From assembly GCA_937927335.1 (NCBI GenBank), contig CALBDU010000079.1, positions 21,778-85,777 of the forward strand: a DNA stretch of 64,000 bases. The letters run 5' to 3'. Position 1 is the stretch's first letter. Each line of letters starts with the position of its first letter. The translations under genes and the position numbers were made by a program. Positions 33,646-42,229 of this stretch are shown here, in pieces. The DNA is from an uncultured Clostridium sp. Lineage in GTDB: Bacteria; Bacillota; Clostridia; Clostridiales; Clostridiaceae. A model generated the notes under the pieces. That model saw only the letters and a list, made by a program, of their open reading frames with translations, was not told the origin of the DNA and ran no database searches.

Positions 33646-34209
33646 GTGAAAAAAAGGTCATTAATTACACTTTCCTCATTTGTATTAACTGCAGCACTAC
33701 TGATTCCAGGCTGCAGCACAAAACAAAGTATAAACCAGAACTCAAATGACAAGGAAAAACAAATTACATTATCCGCCTCAAAAGACAAAATAATAAATCT
33801 GAACCTATACTTTGACTCCTCCCAGGACTCTAATATACCAAATGTAACCAGGGAGGAAAGATCCTATAACTATGATGAGCTTATGGGTGAGATAGTGATA
33901 CAGGAGCTCATTAAAGGACCATCTATCAAGGATAACATGCGACAGCTGCTTCCCAGGGAATCTAGACTTTTAAGTCTTTCAGTGAAGGACGGCATAGCAT
34001 ATGTCAACTTCAGCAGGGAAGCCAATATTGTACTGTCTCCTTTAAAGGAACAGGCATTGGTTGAAAGCATAGTTATGTCCCTTACAGAAATACCTACAAT
34101 CACTAAGGTTAAGCTGTTCATAGAAGATAATGACCAGAATATTTGGGGCGGCAATATGGACCTCACAAAGCCGCTGGGAAGGACTGATTTTAATAGCAGC
34201 ACAAAGTGA
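33646..34209 (+). CDS. GerMN-domain lipoprotein
   Basis: Signal peptide with lipobox LIPGC (Cys near residue 23), followed by a GerMN domain (about 90-175): LMGEIVIQELIKGP and VNFSREANIVLSPLKEQALVESIVMSLTEIP. GerMN domains occur in spore germination proteins and in envelope lipoproteins; the exact role is unknown. The start is GTG 33646 with AGGTGAT upstream; three upstream codons in the same frame belong to the leader. It lies between walJ and the CxxH/CxxC gene. Confidence 0.85.
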   Translation: MKKRSLITLSSFVLTAALLIPGCSTKQSINQNSNDKEKQITLSASKDKIINLNLYFDSSQDSNIPNVTREERSYNYDELMGEIVIQELIKGPSIKDNMRQLLPRESRLLSLSVKDGIAYVNFSREANIVLSPLKEQALVESIVMSLTEIPTITKVKLFIEDNDQNIWGGNMDLTKPLGRTDFNSSTK

Positions 34210-34360
34210 CAGGATATATTCCTGTGAAGAACACATCGAACTAGCTATAGATGATTTTTTAGTAAAGTATGAAACCTTTCCAATATTGGTACACACTAAT
34301 GAAAATATTTGCAGTTATTGCAGCAAAAGCGCATTGTACGCTTTAGAAATTTCAGAATAA
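34130..34360 (+). CDS. CxxH/CxxC small protein (YyzF-like), start uncertain
   Basis: The frame ending at 34360 encodes IYSCEEHIELAIDDFLVKY and later ICSYCSKSALYALEISE, i.e. the CxxH plus CxxC pair of the YyzF/BA_5709 family of about 55 residues. In relatives the protein begins MYxCxEH, which here would place the start at an ATA codon (34214), right after the GerMN stop. The only ATG in frame (34130) lies inside the GerMN gene; CTG 34184 abuts a GGGAAGGA. The location between walJ and rlmH matches Bacillus yyzF and supports reality of the gene. Likely a small zinc-binding protein. Confidence 0.7.
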   Translation: MTRIFGAAIWTSQSRWEGLILIAAQSDRIYSCEEHIELAIDDFLVKYETFPILVHTNENICSYCSKSALYALEISE

Positions 34361-34375
34361 AAAGGAGAAACAAAG

Positions 34376-34879
34376 ATGAGTTTGTATACCAACTGGACCG
34401 AAATGGTAATTGAATTTGTAAAACAAAGAGGAGAAGCAGCCTTCTGGCAGGAATACAGTGCAATAGAAAAAGAAGTATATTCAAGACTTCTTGCAGAACA
34501 TCAGGCTGAAATTAAAGGTACTGTAAAGGAGCTTGCTGAAAAGTATGGAGCACCCTCAATTTACTTTATGGGATTTTTAGATGGAATTAATGAAAGCCTT
34601 ATTGAAACCCTTGATCTGGAAAAAATCGAGGAGGATTCTGAAATAAGCCTTAACATCGACTTCTCCAAGCTGTACTTCAATATGCTGGAGGCCAAAGCAG
34701 AGTACCTGTATGAACTTCCTCAATGGGATGGAATCTTTTCAAAGGAAAAGAGAAAAGATATTCGTAAAGAATGGGCAGCTTCCAAGACCATTGTAAATAA
34801 AGAAAAGGTTGGACGAAATGAACCTTGTCCTTGTGGAAGCGGCAAGAAATATAAAAACTGCTGCGGCAAAAATGCTTAA
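34376..34879 (+). CDS. SEC-C metal-binding domain protein
   Basis: A 167-residue protein with a C-terminal zinc motif GRNEPCPCGSGKKYKNCCG (CxC...CC), the SEC-C fold found in SecA and in many small adapters that bind ribosomes or SecB-like partners. The N-terminal 140 residues are helical and acidic without a known domain. AAAGGAG lies six to seven bases before the ATG. It is part of the murA-rlmH gene run, so it is probably a housekeeping gene. Confidence 0.85.
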   Translation: MSLYTNWTEMVIEFVKQRGEAAFWQEYSAIEKEVYSRLLAEHQAEIKGTVKELAEKYGAPSIYFMGFLDGINESLIETLDLEKIEEDSEISLNIDFSKLYFNMLEAKAEYLYELPQWDGIFSKEKRKDIRKEWAASKTIVNKEKVGRNEPCPCGSGKKYKNCCGKNA

Positions 34880-34930
34880 AAAGATTCCTTGCACTTAGGT
34901 GTAAGGTTTTTTTACTATAGAGGAGATATC

Positions 34931-35410
34931 ATGAACATATATATAATTTGTGTAGGAAAAATTAAAGAAAAGTACCTGAAAGAAGCTATTGCTGAATATT
35001 CCAAGCGTCTAAGCCGCTACTGCAGGCTGGAGATAATAGAAATCCCAGATGAAAAGACCCCCGACAATGCTTCAGAAAAGGAAGAAATGCAAATAAAAGA
35101 AAAGGAAGGCTCAGCTATACTTAGATCCATTAAGGACAATATGTTTGTTACCGTCCTTGACCTAAAGGGTAAAATGATGAGCTCAGAGGAGTTCTCCAAT
35201 CTTATAGATAAATGGGGCATTGAAGGTAAAAGCAACCTGGCTTTTGTTATAGGGGGATCCCTTGGGCTTTCAAGGGAAGTCATAAGTCGAGCTGATTATT
35301 CCATATCCTTTTCCAAAATGACCTTCCCTCACCAGCTTATGAGGGTATTCCTTCTTGAGCAGATTTACCGTGGTTACCGAATTTCAAATGGAGAACCCTA
35401 CCATAAGTAA
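34931..35410 (+). CDS. rlmH: 23S rRNA pseudouridine-1915 N3-methyltransferase RlmH
   Basis: SPOUT-fold methyltransferase acting on 70S ribosomes. The knot motif FVIGGSLGLSREV (about residue 101) and the C-terminal FPHQLMRVFLLEQIYRGYRI are diagnostic, as is the N-terminal IICVGKIKEKYL. From ATG 34931, with AGGAG five bases upstream, the product has 159 residues, exactly the family length; the longer frame adds 14 residues without support. Last gene of the murA run; convergent with the MFS gene. Confidence 0.96.
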   Translation: MNIYIICVGKIKEKYLKEAIAEYSKRLSRYCRLEIIEIPDEKTPDNASEKEEMQIKEKEGSAILRSIKDNMFVTVLDLKGKMMSSEEFSNLIDKWGIEGKSNLAFVIGGSLGLSREVISRADYSISFSKMTFPHQLMRVFLLEQIYRGYRISNGEPYHK

Positions 35411-35424
35411 ATATTGTAGATAGT

Positions 35425-36660
35425 TTACATAATTGCATGTGTACCCTTGTACAAAACTGGTATTGCCATTGTAATAAGGATAATTCCCATAAAAGCGGGT
35501 GTAGCATGACCAAGTGACACATAGATTTGTCCTCCAATTATAGGCCCAATTATTCTTGCTAAAGATTGAATAGATTGGCTGCCTCCTTGAATTCTTCCTT
35601 GTTCACTGGAACCCACAGACTTGGAGACCATACCATTAAATGAAGGTCCGTAAATTGAGTCACCAAAACCGAATATAAATATTCCTAGGATAAGAAGAGG
35701 ATAAAATGAGAACAAAGCTGATGTTGCAATAAGACTATAACCTATAATTTCCGAAACCATTCCGAGAATTGCTATTTGTGCATCACTAAGTTTTATCAAA
35801 AGCTTTGGCATTATGAAACCTTGTGAAATGATGTCTTGGATACCCATAATTGAAAACATAAGTCCGATTAATACAGGCTTCCAATTAAATGTATCTATTG
35901 TAAATTGTGAAAGAACTGCCTGTAAAGATCCGTTGGGTATCCAAAGTAAGAAACCAGATATAAGAAACATTTTTAAGTTTTTCATGGAAAGTACACTTAT
36001 AAGCTGTGTAAATGGATTCAATCTTACAAAGGTAATCTTTTGCAGTCTATTATTTTTGTCAAGGCTTTCAGGCATAAAAAAGAGTCCATAAACCACATTC
36101 AATAAAGTTATTACTGCTCCAAAATATATGGGTACAGAATAACCAAACTTGGCAAGTAATCCACCTAGAGTAGGGCCAAGGACGGTGCCTACACCTACAA
36201 CTGCACTCACCCATCCAAAGTATTTAGTTCGTTGCTTTACAGGAGTGATGTCTGCAAAGTAAGCAAAGATAGTGCTTATGGTCCCACCTGTTATACCATC
36301 TATTATGCGCCCGGTAAATAGTACCCATAAAGCTCCTCCCATGCCAAAAATTAAATATCCCATTGCAGAACCCAAAAGACATATTAAGAGTACCGGACGG
36401 CGGCCATATCTGTCGCTTAAAGCTCCAAGTCCGGGAGCTGAAAAAAACACGCAAACTGCATAAACAGAGGTCAGTAGCGCAACAACTTTAGCTTGATCTC
36501 CTGGATTATTTATATAAGGCTGTACTAAGAATGGAACGACAGGTGTTATGATAGTGAAGCCTATTCCACAAAGGAATACTGACATAAGACCGAATATCAA
36601 AGCCCTGTTATCTACGATTTGTTCAATGCTCTTTACATTATGTGATCTAAATTTAAACAT
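35425..36660 (-). CDS. MFS drug-type exporter (DHA1/TetA-like)
   Basis: 12-helix major facilitator of 411 residues. The loop 2-3 signature GALSDRYGRRPVLL (about residue 80) and motif C-like GPTLGGLLA match drug:H+ antiporters of the DHA1 family. Substrate is unknown. It is controlled by a promoter overlapping two operator copies (36685-36744) and lies downstream of a MarR gene on the same strand, so it is probably induced by a toxic compound that binds MarR. Confidence 0.88.
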   Translation of the reverse strand: MFKFRSHNVKSIEQIVDNRALIFGLMSVFLCGIGFTIITPVVPFLVQPYINNPGDQAKVVALLTSVYAVCVFFSAPGLGALSDRYGRRPVLLICLLGSAMGYLIFGMGGALWVLFTGRIIDGITGGTISTIFAYFADITPVKQRTKYFGWVSAVVGVGTVLGPTLGGLLAKFGYSVPIYFGAVITLLNVVYGLFFMPESLDKNNRLQKITFVRLNPFTQLISVLSMKNLKMFLISGFLLWIPNGSLQAVLSQFTIDTFNWKPVLIGLMFSIMGIQDIISQGFIMPKLLIKLSDAQIAILGMVSEIIGYSLIATSALFSFYPLLILGIFIFGFGDSIYGPSFNGMVSKSVGSSEQGRIQGGSQSIQSLARIIGPIIGGQIYVSLGHATPAFMGIILITMAIPVLYKGTHAIM

Positions 36661-36684
36661 TTAAATTCTCCTTTCAAAGTCATA

Positions 36685-36708
36685 ATTTTGTTTCCATGTC
36701 AACAAAAT
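36685..36708. promoter_or_regulatory. MarR operator copy 1
   Basis: ATTTTGTT and AACAAAAT are perfect inverted arms around TCCATGTC. It lies between the -10 box and the MFS ribosome binding site, so a bound repressor would block initiation. Its centre is 36 bases from copy 2. Confidence 0.7.
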
Positions 36709-36709
36709 T

Positions 36710-36738
36710 ATCATATCATCGTTTTGTTTCCATGTCAA
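36710..36738 (-). promoter_or_regulatory. Promoter of the MFS gene
   Basis: On the minus strand TTGACA (36738-36733), exactly 17 bases, TATGAT (36715-36710). The -35 sits inside operator copy 2. Confidence 0.75.
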
Positions 36739-36744
36739 CAAAAT
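36721..36744. promoter_or_regulatory. MarR operator copy 2
   Basis: Same 24-base element as copy 1 with one change (G for A at its first base); TTTTGTTTCCATGTCAACAAAAT-type palindrome covering the -35 of the MFS promoter. Confidence 0.7.
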
Positions 36745-36748
36745 AAAT

Positions 36749-36790
36749 ATAATAAAAATGCAGCCCTTTATGAGTAAAGTTAGGCTGCCT
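36749..36790 (-). terminator. Terminator after marR
   Basis: GGCAGCC-type stem (36783-36788 with 36760-36765) with inner AAAG/CTTT pairs, followed on the minus strand by ATTTTTATTA. It uncouples marR from the MFS gene. Confidence 0.65.
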
Positions 36791-36815
36791 GTGATTTCAT
36801 TTTTATTATTCAAAT

Positions 36816-37289
36816 TTATTCTGACTTTATATCCATATTCTTTTTCTTTATTTCTGCATCCAAATGACTATTATACTTTTCAATGAAGCTAAGCATACTG
36901 TCGAATTGTTCCTCAGTTACCTGATTAAATACGGCTTTATCCCGCTCTTGAAACTCTCTGTGCAGCTCTTCATGGATTTTATAAATTTTTTGTCCTTGAT
37001 CAGTGAGCTTGAAATAAATTTCTTTCTTATTATCCGGCTTCTGATAACTTTCAATGATACCCTTTTTTATAAGCTTCTTGGTCATTTTGCTAATGGCACC
37101 CCTGGTCATATAAAGGGACTCCGCAAGTTTTGTCACGTTAGGATCTATATTGCTTCCAATACATTCTATGTAGTGTACTTCAGAAGACTTATATTCCTTA
37201 AGACTGTCTTCCATTTTAAACTTATTAAGCCAAGATATTTTGTTAAACAATTCCCTAAAACCCATCATTAACTGTTCTTCTTTGTTCAC
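36816..37289 (-). CDS. MarR-family regulator
   Basis: 157-residue winged-helix dimeric repressor. The DNA-binding part includes ITKLAESLYMTRGAISKMTKKLIKKGII-like features: LAESLYMTRGAISKM (recognition helix) and the wing PDNKKEIYFKLTDQG. Flanking helices supply the dimer interface. Three matching palindromes, two at the MFS promoter and one at its own, argue it controls both; the ligand is unknown. Confidence 0.88.
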   Translation of the reverse strand: MNKEEQLMMGFRELFNKISWLNKFKMEDSLKEYKSSEVHYIECIGSNIDPNVTKLAESLYMTRGAISKMTKKLIKKGIIESYQKPDNKKEIYFKLTDQGQKIYKIHEELHREFQERDKAVFNQVTEEQFDSMLSFIEKYNSHLDAEIKKKNMDIKSE

Positions 37290-37323
37290 TGTATATCCTC
37301 CAACCTATTGTTGTATTATCAAT

Positions 37324-37358
37324 AGTATATAAAACATTTGTTTCTGTTTCAACAATAT
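37324..37358 (-). promoter_or_regulatory. marR promoter with a third operator copy
   Basis: TTGAAA (37352-37347), 17 bases, TATACT (37329-37324) on the minus strand. The overlapping sequence 37335-37358 resembles the MFS operators (minus strand TTGTTGA..GAAACAAA), which predicts autoregulation. Confidence 0.6.
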
Positions 37359-37497
37359 TAAAATAATTATTTTAGACATTGAGCTACAAGGAAAAGACTT
37401 GGATAAGATTTTACAGAAATAGTAAAAAGGTGATCCAGGAAGTAATTTACTTATGTTCCCTTTGGGTCAACCTATTTTATTTTATATTTGGTCACAC

Positions 37498-38205
37498 TTA
37501 GGTTACGGCCATCATATTGTACATCTTCATTATCCTTATGTCTTCCTTTGAAATTTTAAGCTCATTTATCAGTTCTTTATCTTCCTGCAGTGGTTCTTTG
37601 GAAAACAGCATCTTTAACGCTATAGGCATGAAGGGTCTGAAGGATACCCCGGACATCAGCCCCCATTTCTTTTTTGAATCCATAAAAGAAGCAAGAATGT
37701 TGATTATTATTCTTTCAACAGGAGTTGCCTGATTTCTCATCACAATGGTGGTTATCACATCATAATGCTCCATATAACCCCAATAAGTATTTTCACAGTC
37801 CTCATAATTATCATAGCTCTTAACATTCATATAAAGCACAGTCTTAAAACGGGGCGGATCCTGCTCAGGAAAAACATCTATGACACATCTCACCAGCTCA
37901 TTGCTTCGTCCGTCATAAATATATGAATAAAACCTTCTGGAATTTCTGAAAAAGGTTGAAGGTTCTGTTTTTGATAGTTGCTTCTCCTTTTCCGGCTCTA
38001 TATAAAGCAGCTGCTCCACATGAATATTAAGAGCGTTTGCAATATTGTATAATGTTAGAATATCAATTGATATTTCACCATTCTCATATTTGGAGACGGT
38101 GGATTTGCTTTTGCTAATAAGATCTGCCAAAGCTTGGACAGTCATTTCCCTGCCTCTCCTGAAATTCCTGATTTTCCTGCCGATTTCCTGGTTTATCTTC
38201 TCCAT
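37498..38205 (-). CDS. XRE-family regulator with an unassigned C-terminal domain
   Basis: Helix-turn-helix at residues 8-62 (LADLISKSKSTVSKYENG), with a 170-residue C-terminal domain that I do not recognise; it has several aromatic residues (RRFYSYIYDGRS) and may bind a small ligand. It is divergent from a PatB/MalY-type lyase gene, and the 240-base gap contains an inverted repeat, so the lyase is its likely target. MalY-linked XRE regulators of this shape are common in Firmicutes. Confidence 0.82.
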   Translation of the reverse strand: MEKINQEIGRKIRNFRRGREMTVQALADLISKSKSTVSKYENGEISIDILTLYNIANALNIHVEQLLYIEPEKEKQLSKTEPSTFFRNSRRFYSYIYDGRSNELVRCVIDVFPEQDPPRFKTVLYMNVKSYDNYEDCENTYWGYMEHYDVITTIVMRNQATPVERIIINILASFMDSKKKWGLMSGVSFRPFMPIALKMLFSKEPLQEDKELINELKISKEDIRIMKMYNMMAVT

Positions 38206-38317
38206 TAATATTCCTCCAGTTTAAAGTTTCATAAAATTATTCAATTATCTGAAATAATGTAAAAATTTAAAATTTACTTAAATTTTAGCCTATAAACATA
38301 GATTTGTCTATTTAAAG

Positions 38318-38341
38318 GAAACAATCTTGAGTTTTTGTTTC
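38318..38341. promoter_or_regulatory. Possible operator between the XRE and PatB-like genes
   Basis: GGAAACA and TGTTTC are inverted arms 12 bases apart, with AAA/TTT-rich flanks on both sides. It is centrally placed between the divergent genes. Confidence 0.35.
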
Positions 38342-38445
38342 ATTAAAGTAAATTTCTTTCATTTTGTATAAAAGGATCATTTATGTAATAATTATTTAAA
38401 GAATCAGTTACACACTGAAAATCATATATGGAAGGATGATGACCT

Positions 38446-39639
38446 ATGAATTACAATTTTGATGAAGTTATTGAAAGAAGAGGCACAAATGCCATGAATA
38501 CTGACGGCTTCAGGGAATACATTTTCCATGCCGGCCCTGATATGAAGTTCCCCTATGCAGATGATGAATTCATACGGATGTGGGTGGCGGACATGGAATT
38601 TGCAGCACCGCCGGAAGTTGTTCAAGCTATCAAGGACAGGGCTGATAAAAAAATATTTGGTTACACCAAGGTATTTGATCCAGAGTACTACAATGCATTT
38701 TCAACCTGGACGAAAAATCTTTACGGCTGGTCATTCCCAAAGGAACACCTGGTCACCTCAAATGGAATAATACCAGCGCTATATGAGTTAATTGAATATA
38801 TATGCAAACCTGATGAAAAGATACTGATACTTACTCCATCCTATGCATATTTTAAATATGCAGCTGATTTTAACAGTATAGAAACTGTAACCTCCAGCCT
38901 CGTTGAAAAGGACGGCTATTATACTATGGACTTTGAGGATATAGAAAGAAAGGCTGCAGATGAGAAGGTTGCTGTATGTATATTCTGCAATCCCCACAAT
39001 CCTTCGGGAAGGGTATGGTCTGAAGAGGAGCTGAAAAAGGTTGGGAAGCTTTGTCTTGATAATGGTCTCTGGCTAATATCAGACGAGATTCACTGCGACC
39101 TGCTTAGGTCAGGCCTTACACATACCCCTATGGCAAAGCTGTTTCCTGACACTGACAGAATAATAACCTGCATGGCACCCAGCAAGACCTTCAACATGGC
39201 AGGACTAATGTTTTCAAATATCATAATCCCAAATGATATGCTAAGAGATACCTGGAAGAAGCGTCACTACTCCTTTGATAACCCCCTAAGCATAGCTGCA
39301 GCTCAGGCTGCTTACCTCCATGGCGGAGAATGGCTTAGGGAGCTTAAAGAATATCTTGACGGAAACTTTGAATTTACCAAACAGTATTTGGAAGAGCATC
39401 TGCCAAAGGCTGTGTACAAAATTCCTGAAGCCACCTACCTGGCTTGGGTGAATATAAATGCTTACGTATCCAAGGATGTAGACCTTCCTCTGTATTTTGC
39501 CAATAATGCCGGTGTGCTTCTTGAGGGTGGCAATATGTTCGTTGCAGACTCCGATGGATATATAAGGCTTAATCTGGCATGTCCCAGAGCGATGCTTACT
39601 GAAGGACTTAAAAGAATATGCAGTCTATTGAATAAATAA
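38446..39639 (+). CDS. PatB/MalY-type PLP C-S lyase (aminotransferase fold)
   Basis: A fold-type I enzyme of 397 residues. The N-terminus FDEVIERRGTNAMNTDGF and MWVADMEFAAPPEV are MalY/PatB hallmarks; NPHNPSGRVWSEEEL carries the PLP-contact Asn, LISDEIHCDL the Asp, and APSKTFNMAGL the Schiff-base Lys (about residue 233). Members cleave cystathionine or cysteine conjugates. Expression is probably under the divergent XRE regulator. Methionine recycling or cysteine desulfhydration are plausible roles. Confidence 0.9.
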   Translation: MNYNFDEVIERRGTNAMNTDGFREYIFHAGPDMKFPYADDEFIRMWVADMEFAAPPEVVQAIKDRADKKIFGYTKVFDPEYYNAFSTWTKNLYGWSFPKEHLVTSNGIIPALYELIEYICKPDEKILILTPSYAYFKYAADFNSIETVTSSLVEKDGYYTMDFEDIERKAADEKVAVCIFCNPHNPSGRVWSEEELKKVGKLCLDNGLWLISDEIHCDLLRSGLTHTPMAKLFPDTDRIITCMAPSKTFNMAGLMFSNIIIPNDMLRDTWKKRHYSFDNPLSIAAAQAAYLHGGEWLRELKEYLDGNFEFTKQYLEEHLPKAVYKIPEATYLAWVNINAYVSKDVDLPLYFANNAGVLLEGGNMFVADSDGYIRLNLACPRAMLTEGLKRICSLLNK

Positions 39640-39642
39640 AAA

Positions 39643-39679
39643 ATCAGGGACAGGCTAATTATTTTAGCTTGTCTCTGAT
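39643..39679. terminator. Bidirectional terminator
   Basis: ATCAGGGACAGGCTAA / TTAGCTTGTCTCTGAT hairpin (G-U pairs allowed), preceded by A and followed by T-rich DNA, between convergent genes. Confidence 0.8.
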
Positions 39680-39681
39680 CA

Positions 39682-41082
39682 TTATAAAAGTATTTTTTCC
39701 TGGTTGTTCATTGAAAAGCCGTCTCTTACCACATCGCTCATATCTATTGTATCAACCTTTATGTCTACAGGGCTCAGCTTTTTAACTGCTCCATAGGGCT
39801 CCTTCAAGGAAAGCTTATCACCTCTTCCGGAAATTACCCACAGAGCTTTATAGCCCTTAGGCCTTACTGAAAGCTCTATCTCACCTTTGCCATCTGTAAA
39901 ATACACCAACAGATTAAATTTATTGCTGTTTGCATATTTGAAAACCGGAGTAAACTTAGTGCCTCCCCTTGTGTTCATCCTTTCTCTTATATCCTTGTGA
40001 GATTTCACCTTATATACTCTTCTTATTTCATCATCACATTCAATAACGGTTATTTCATGGTTGTAGTTTTTTACAATACTCAGCACTTCCTTAATGGCCT
40101 GTGTGAACTCTTCATCACTGATGCTGCCGCTTATATCAAGGGCTACCGCAACCCTTGCCTTGTGACTCCTGAGCTGGCCTCTCAAGTCCAGCCTTTCCGG
40201 CTGCCTCCTGTTTCTTCTTGTTATAGTTTTCCTCTTATTGCTCTCAACGGAGCCCATGAGCCTCCTTAAATAAATATTCCAGGGCAGTTCACCCTTGATA
40301 TTTTTCAGGGATGTTATCATGGTATCCAGATAGCCAGGCATGGTGCCTCTTTGTGAGTTATCAATGAACTTTTCAGTAAATTCCCTTAGTGTATTTTCGT
40401 CTATATCACTGGAGTCCTCCCATATATCATGAGTCTTCTCCGGATTGAAATCAGTCTGTATCTTTTCATCGAAAGCGCTGTCATCTTCTGCAGCATCCTC
40501 GTCGTCCTCAAGAAGATCCATGGCTGTCTGAAGCTGCTTTGCATAATATTCAAAGGGCTCGTAGGGCAGCAGCTTTATTTTATAAATCAAATTAACCCAT
40601 TCTAAAGTTACAGCATAGGGAGGCAGATAATCCAGATATCTATTTACCACTATATCCATTGCCATATTAACTGCCAAGGTGCTGTATCTTCCTTTTAGCT
40701 CCCTGGCCCTTACAAGATGCAAGGAAACTATATGAAGTATCTCATGCTTTATGGTGCTTTCCATTTGCTTTATATTTAAGGTTAAAAAAATTACGGGGTT
40801 GAAATGAATAACATATCTGGCACCTTTAAAACTAACAGCTGTGGGGCTGGTTATATCAAACTTAATTTCTCTTGCCATTTGAAATAAAAAATATCCAAAA
40901 AAATTATCCTTGTCCTCCATAAGGCTTAAGTTTACCTTATCCACAATCTTAAAAAATTTCTCTTCGAAATCTTTAGGGATGTTAATTTGGGAATCCTCAG
41001 CGTCTCCCTCTAAAAAGGTGCTGATGATCTCCTTCGCTTTTTCATAAACCTCTTTTACATCATTATCAAAGAAAGTATCCAT
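39682..41082 (-). CDS. DUF2201-type protein: HExxH metallopeptidase-like domain plus VWA domain
   Basis: 466 residues. The N-terminal domain has HEILHIVSLHL with His113, Glu114 and His117 (HExxH). A variable acidic region (about 185-235) is followed by a basic RRNRRQ stretch and a VWA-like domain with the MIDAS motif DISGS (316-320). The family is often called VWA-like/DUF2201. It is last of a tight three-gene operon with a MoxR ATPase (3 bases) and a repeat protein (13 bases). MoxR-VWA pairs typically act as remodelling or insertion machines; the target is unknown. Confidence 0.88.
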   Translation of the reverse strand: MDTFFDNDVKEVYEKAKEIISTFLEGDAEDSQINIPKDFEEKFFKIVDKVNLSLMEDKDNFFGYFLFQMAREIKFDITSPTAVSFKGARYVIHFNPVIFLTLNIKQMESTIKHEILHIVSLHLVRARELKGRYSTLAVNMAMDIVVNRYLDYLPPYAVTLEWVNLIYKIKLLPYEPFEYYAKQLQTAMDLLEDDEDAAEDDSAFDEKIQTDFNPEKTHDIWEDSSDIDENTLREFTEKFIDNSQRGTMPGYLDTMITSLKNIKGELPWNIYLRRLMGSVESNKRKTITRRNRRQPERLDLRGQLRSHKARVAVALDISGSISDEEFTQAIKEVLSIVKNYNHEITVIECDDEIRRVYKVKSHKDIRERMNTRGGTKFTPVFKYANSNKFNLLVYFTDGKGEIELSVRPKGYKALWVISGRGDKLSLKEPYGAVKKLSPVDIKVDTIDMSDVVRDGFSMNNQEKILL

Positions 41083-41085
41083 CTA

Positions 41086-42216
41086 TTATCCCCTTATAGA
41101 ACTGTAGGCATCAAAGTACGCTTCCACAAAACGGTCATTTTCTATGGCATGCTTATAAATCTCAGCATAATTGTTTTTTATATCCTTCATAATTCCAATC
41201 ATTAAGTCCACCGGATATGCCTTTAAGAATAGAACAAGCCTTTCAATACAATAGCTTATGTCGCAGCTGTCTGCACATATATTTGCCTCCAGGGTCTTCA
41301 GTATGTTTTTTGCGGACAAGAAAAGCCTGGTATGGCTTTCGTTTTTAATTTTATCTTGTACAGCCTCACCAAGGGTGTTTCCTGTAAACACCTCTTCATA
41401 GCCTATAAGAGGGCTGTAGTCACCTTCAATAAAGCTTACAAATTCTTCTGCAATAAGCTTTCCCACATTTCCCTTAATAACATTTAAAAATACGGCTCTT
41501 GATATTGCAGCTTTATCATTCTTATATATTTTATATATATTGGAAATTCTCTCGTAGCTTCTTGGGGTTGCATTTATATCGTCTTCGTTGATTTTATGCA
41601 GATATTCCGGAAAGGTTGATATAAACTCAATGACTTTTTCATCAATTCCCGCATCTATGGCCCAATCCAGCCACTGTACATAATCCGGTTTCATGTACAG
41701 CCACACAAATCTGTTTTCCTGTGCTGCATCCATATCCACAACCTGGTAATCCAGCTCAGAGTCATACTTATTTGAAGGATTCATGGCAGCAAGTATTTTA
41801 ACTCCTTCATAGAGCTTGTACCCGTTTATTTCCCTGTTCAGTATTAAATTCATCAGCTCCTGCTGCACTGTATGCTCGCAGCGGTTTATCTCATCAATAA
41901 ATAAAAGCACCGTTCTTCCCTTTGACACTTCTTCATCAATTTCCCTAAGCTTGCTGTGGACTGCATAGGTGGTGGTTTTTCTTTCCACTGTTTCGCCTTT
42001 TTTACCTACTGCAGCGTAGGTCTCTATAGTTGGGAGCCCACCTATTTCACCTTCCTTAAGAAGATTTCCATCAATTACAACCACGCTCCAGTTATTCCTT
42101 TTGGAGATTTCCTTTGCCAGGGCTGTTTTTCCTATTCCGCTCTCCCCTACTATTAAGGGTACCTCTCCGGTGGCAAGTACCAGACCCACGGCTTTTAATG
42201 TATCTGTAAAATTCAT
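41086..42216 (-). CDS. MoxR-type AAA+ ATPase
   Basis: 376 residues. Walker A GESGIGKT (24-31), Walker B FIDEINR (about residue 107) and the Arg finger region ATPRSYERI (sensor 2 near residue 216) are present. Like other dynein-related MoxR proteins it probably forms a hexamer that works on, or with, the VWA partner encoded right after it. The C-terminal helical region (280-376) lacks a known domain. The adjacent repeat protein may be an adaptor. Confidence 0.88.
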   Translation of the reverse strand: MNFTDTLKAVGLVLATGEVPLIVGESGIGKTALAKEISKRNNWSVVVIDGNLLKEGEIGGLPTIETYAAVGKKGETVERKTTTYAVHSKLREIDEEVSKGRTVLLFIDEINRCEHTVQQELMNLILNREINGYKLYEGVKILAAMNPSNKYDSELDYQVVDMDAAQENRFVWLYMKPDYVQWLDWAIDAGIDEKVIEFISTFPEYLHKINEDDINATPRSYERISNIYKIYKNDKAAISRAVFLNVIKGNVGKLIAEEFVSFIEGDYSPLIGYEEVFTGNTLGEAVQDKIKNESHTRLFLSAKNILKTLEANICADSCDISYCIERLVLFLKAYPVDLMIGIMKDIKNNYAEIYKHAIENDRFVEAYFDAYSSIRG

Positions 42217-42229
42217 TTTTATTCCTCTC

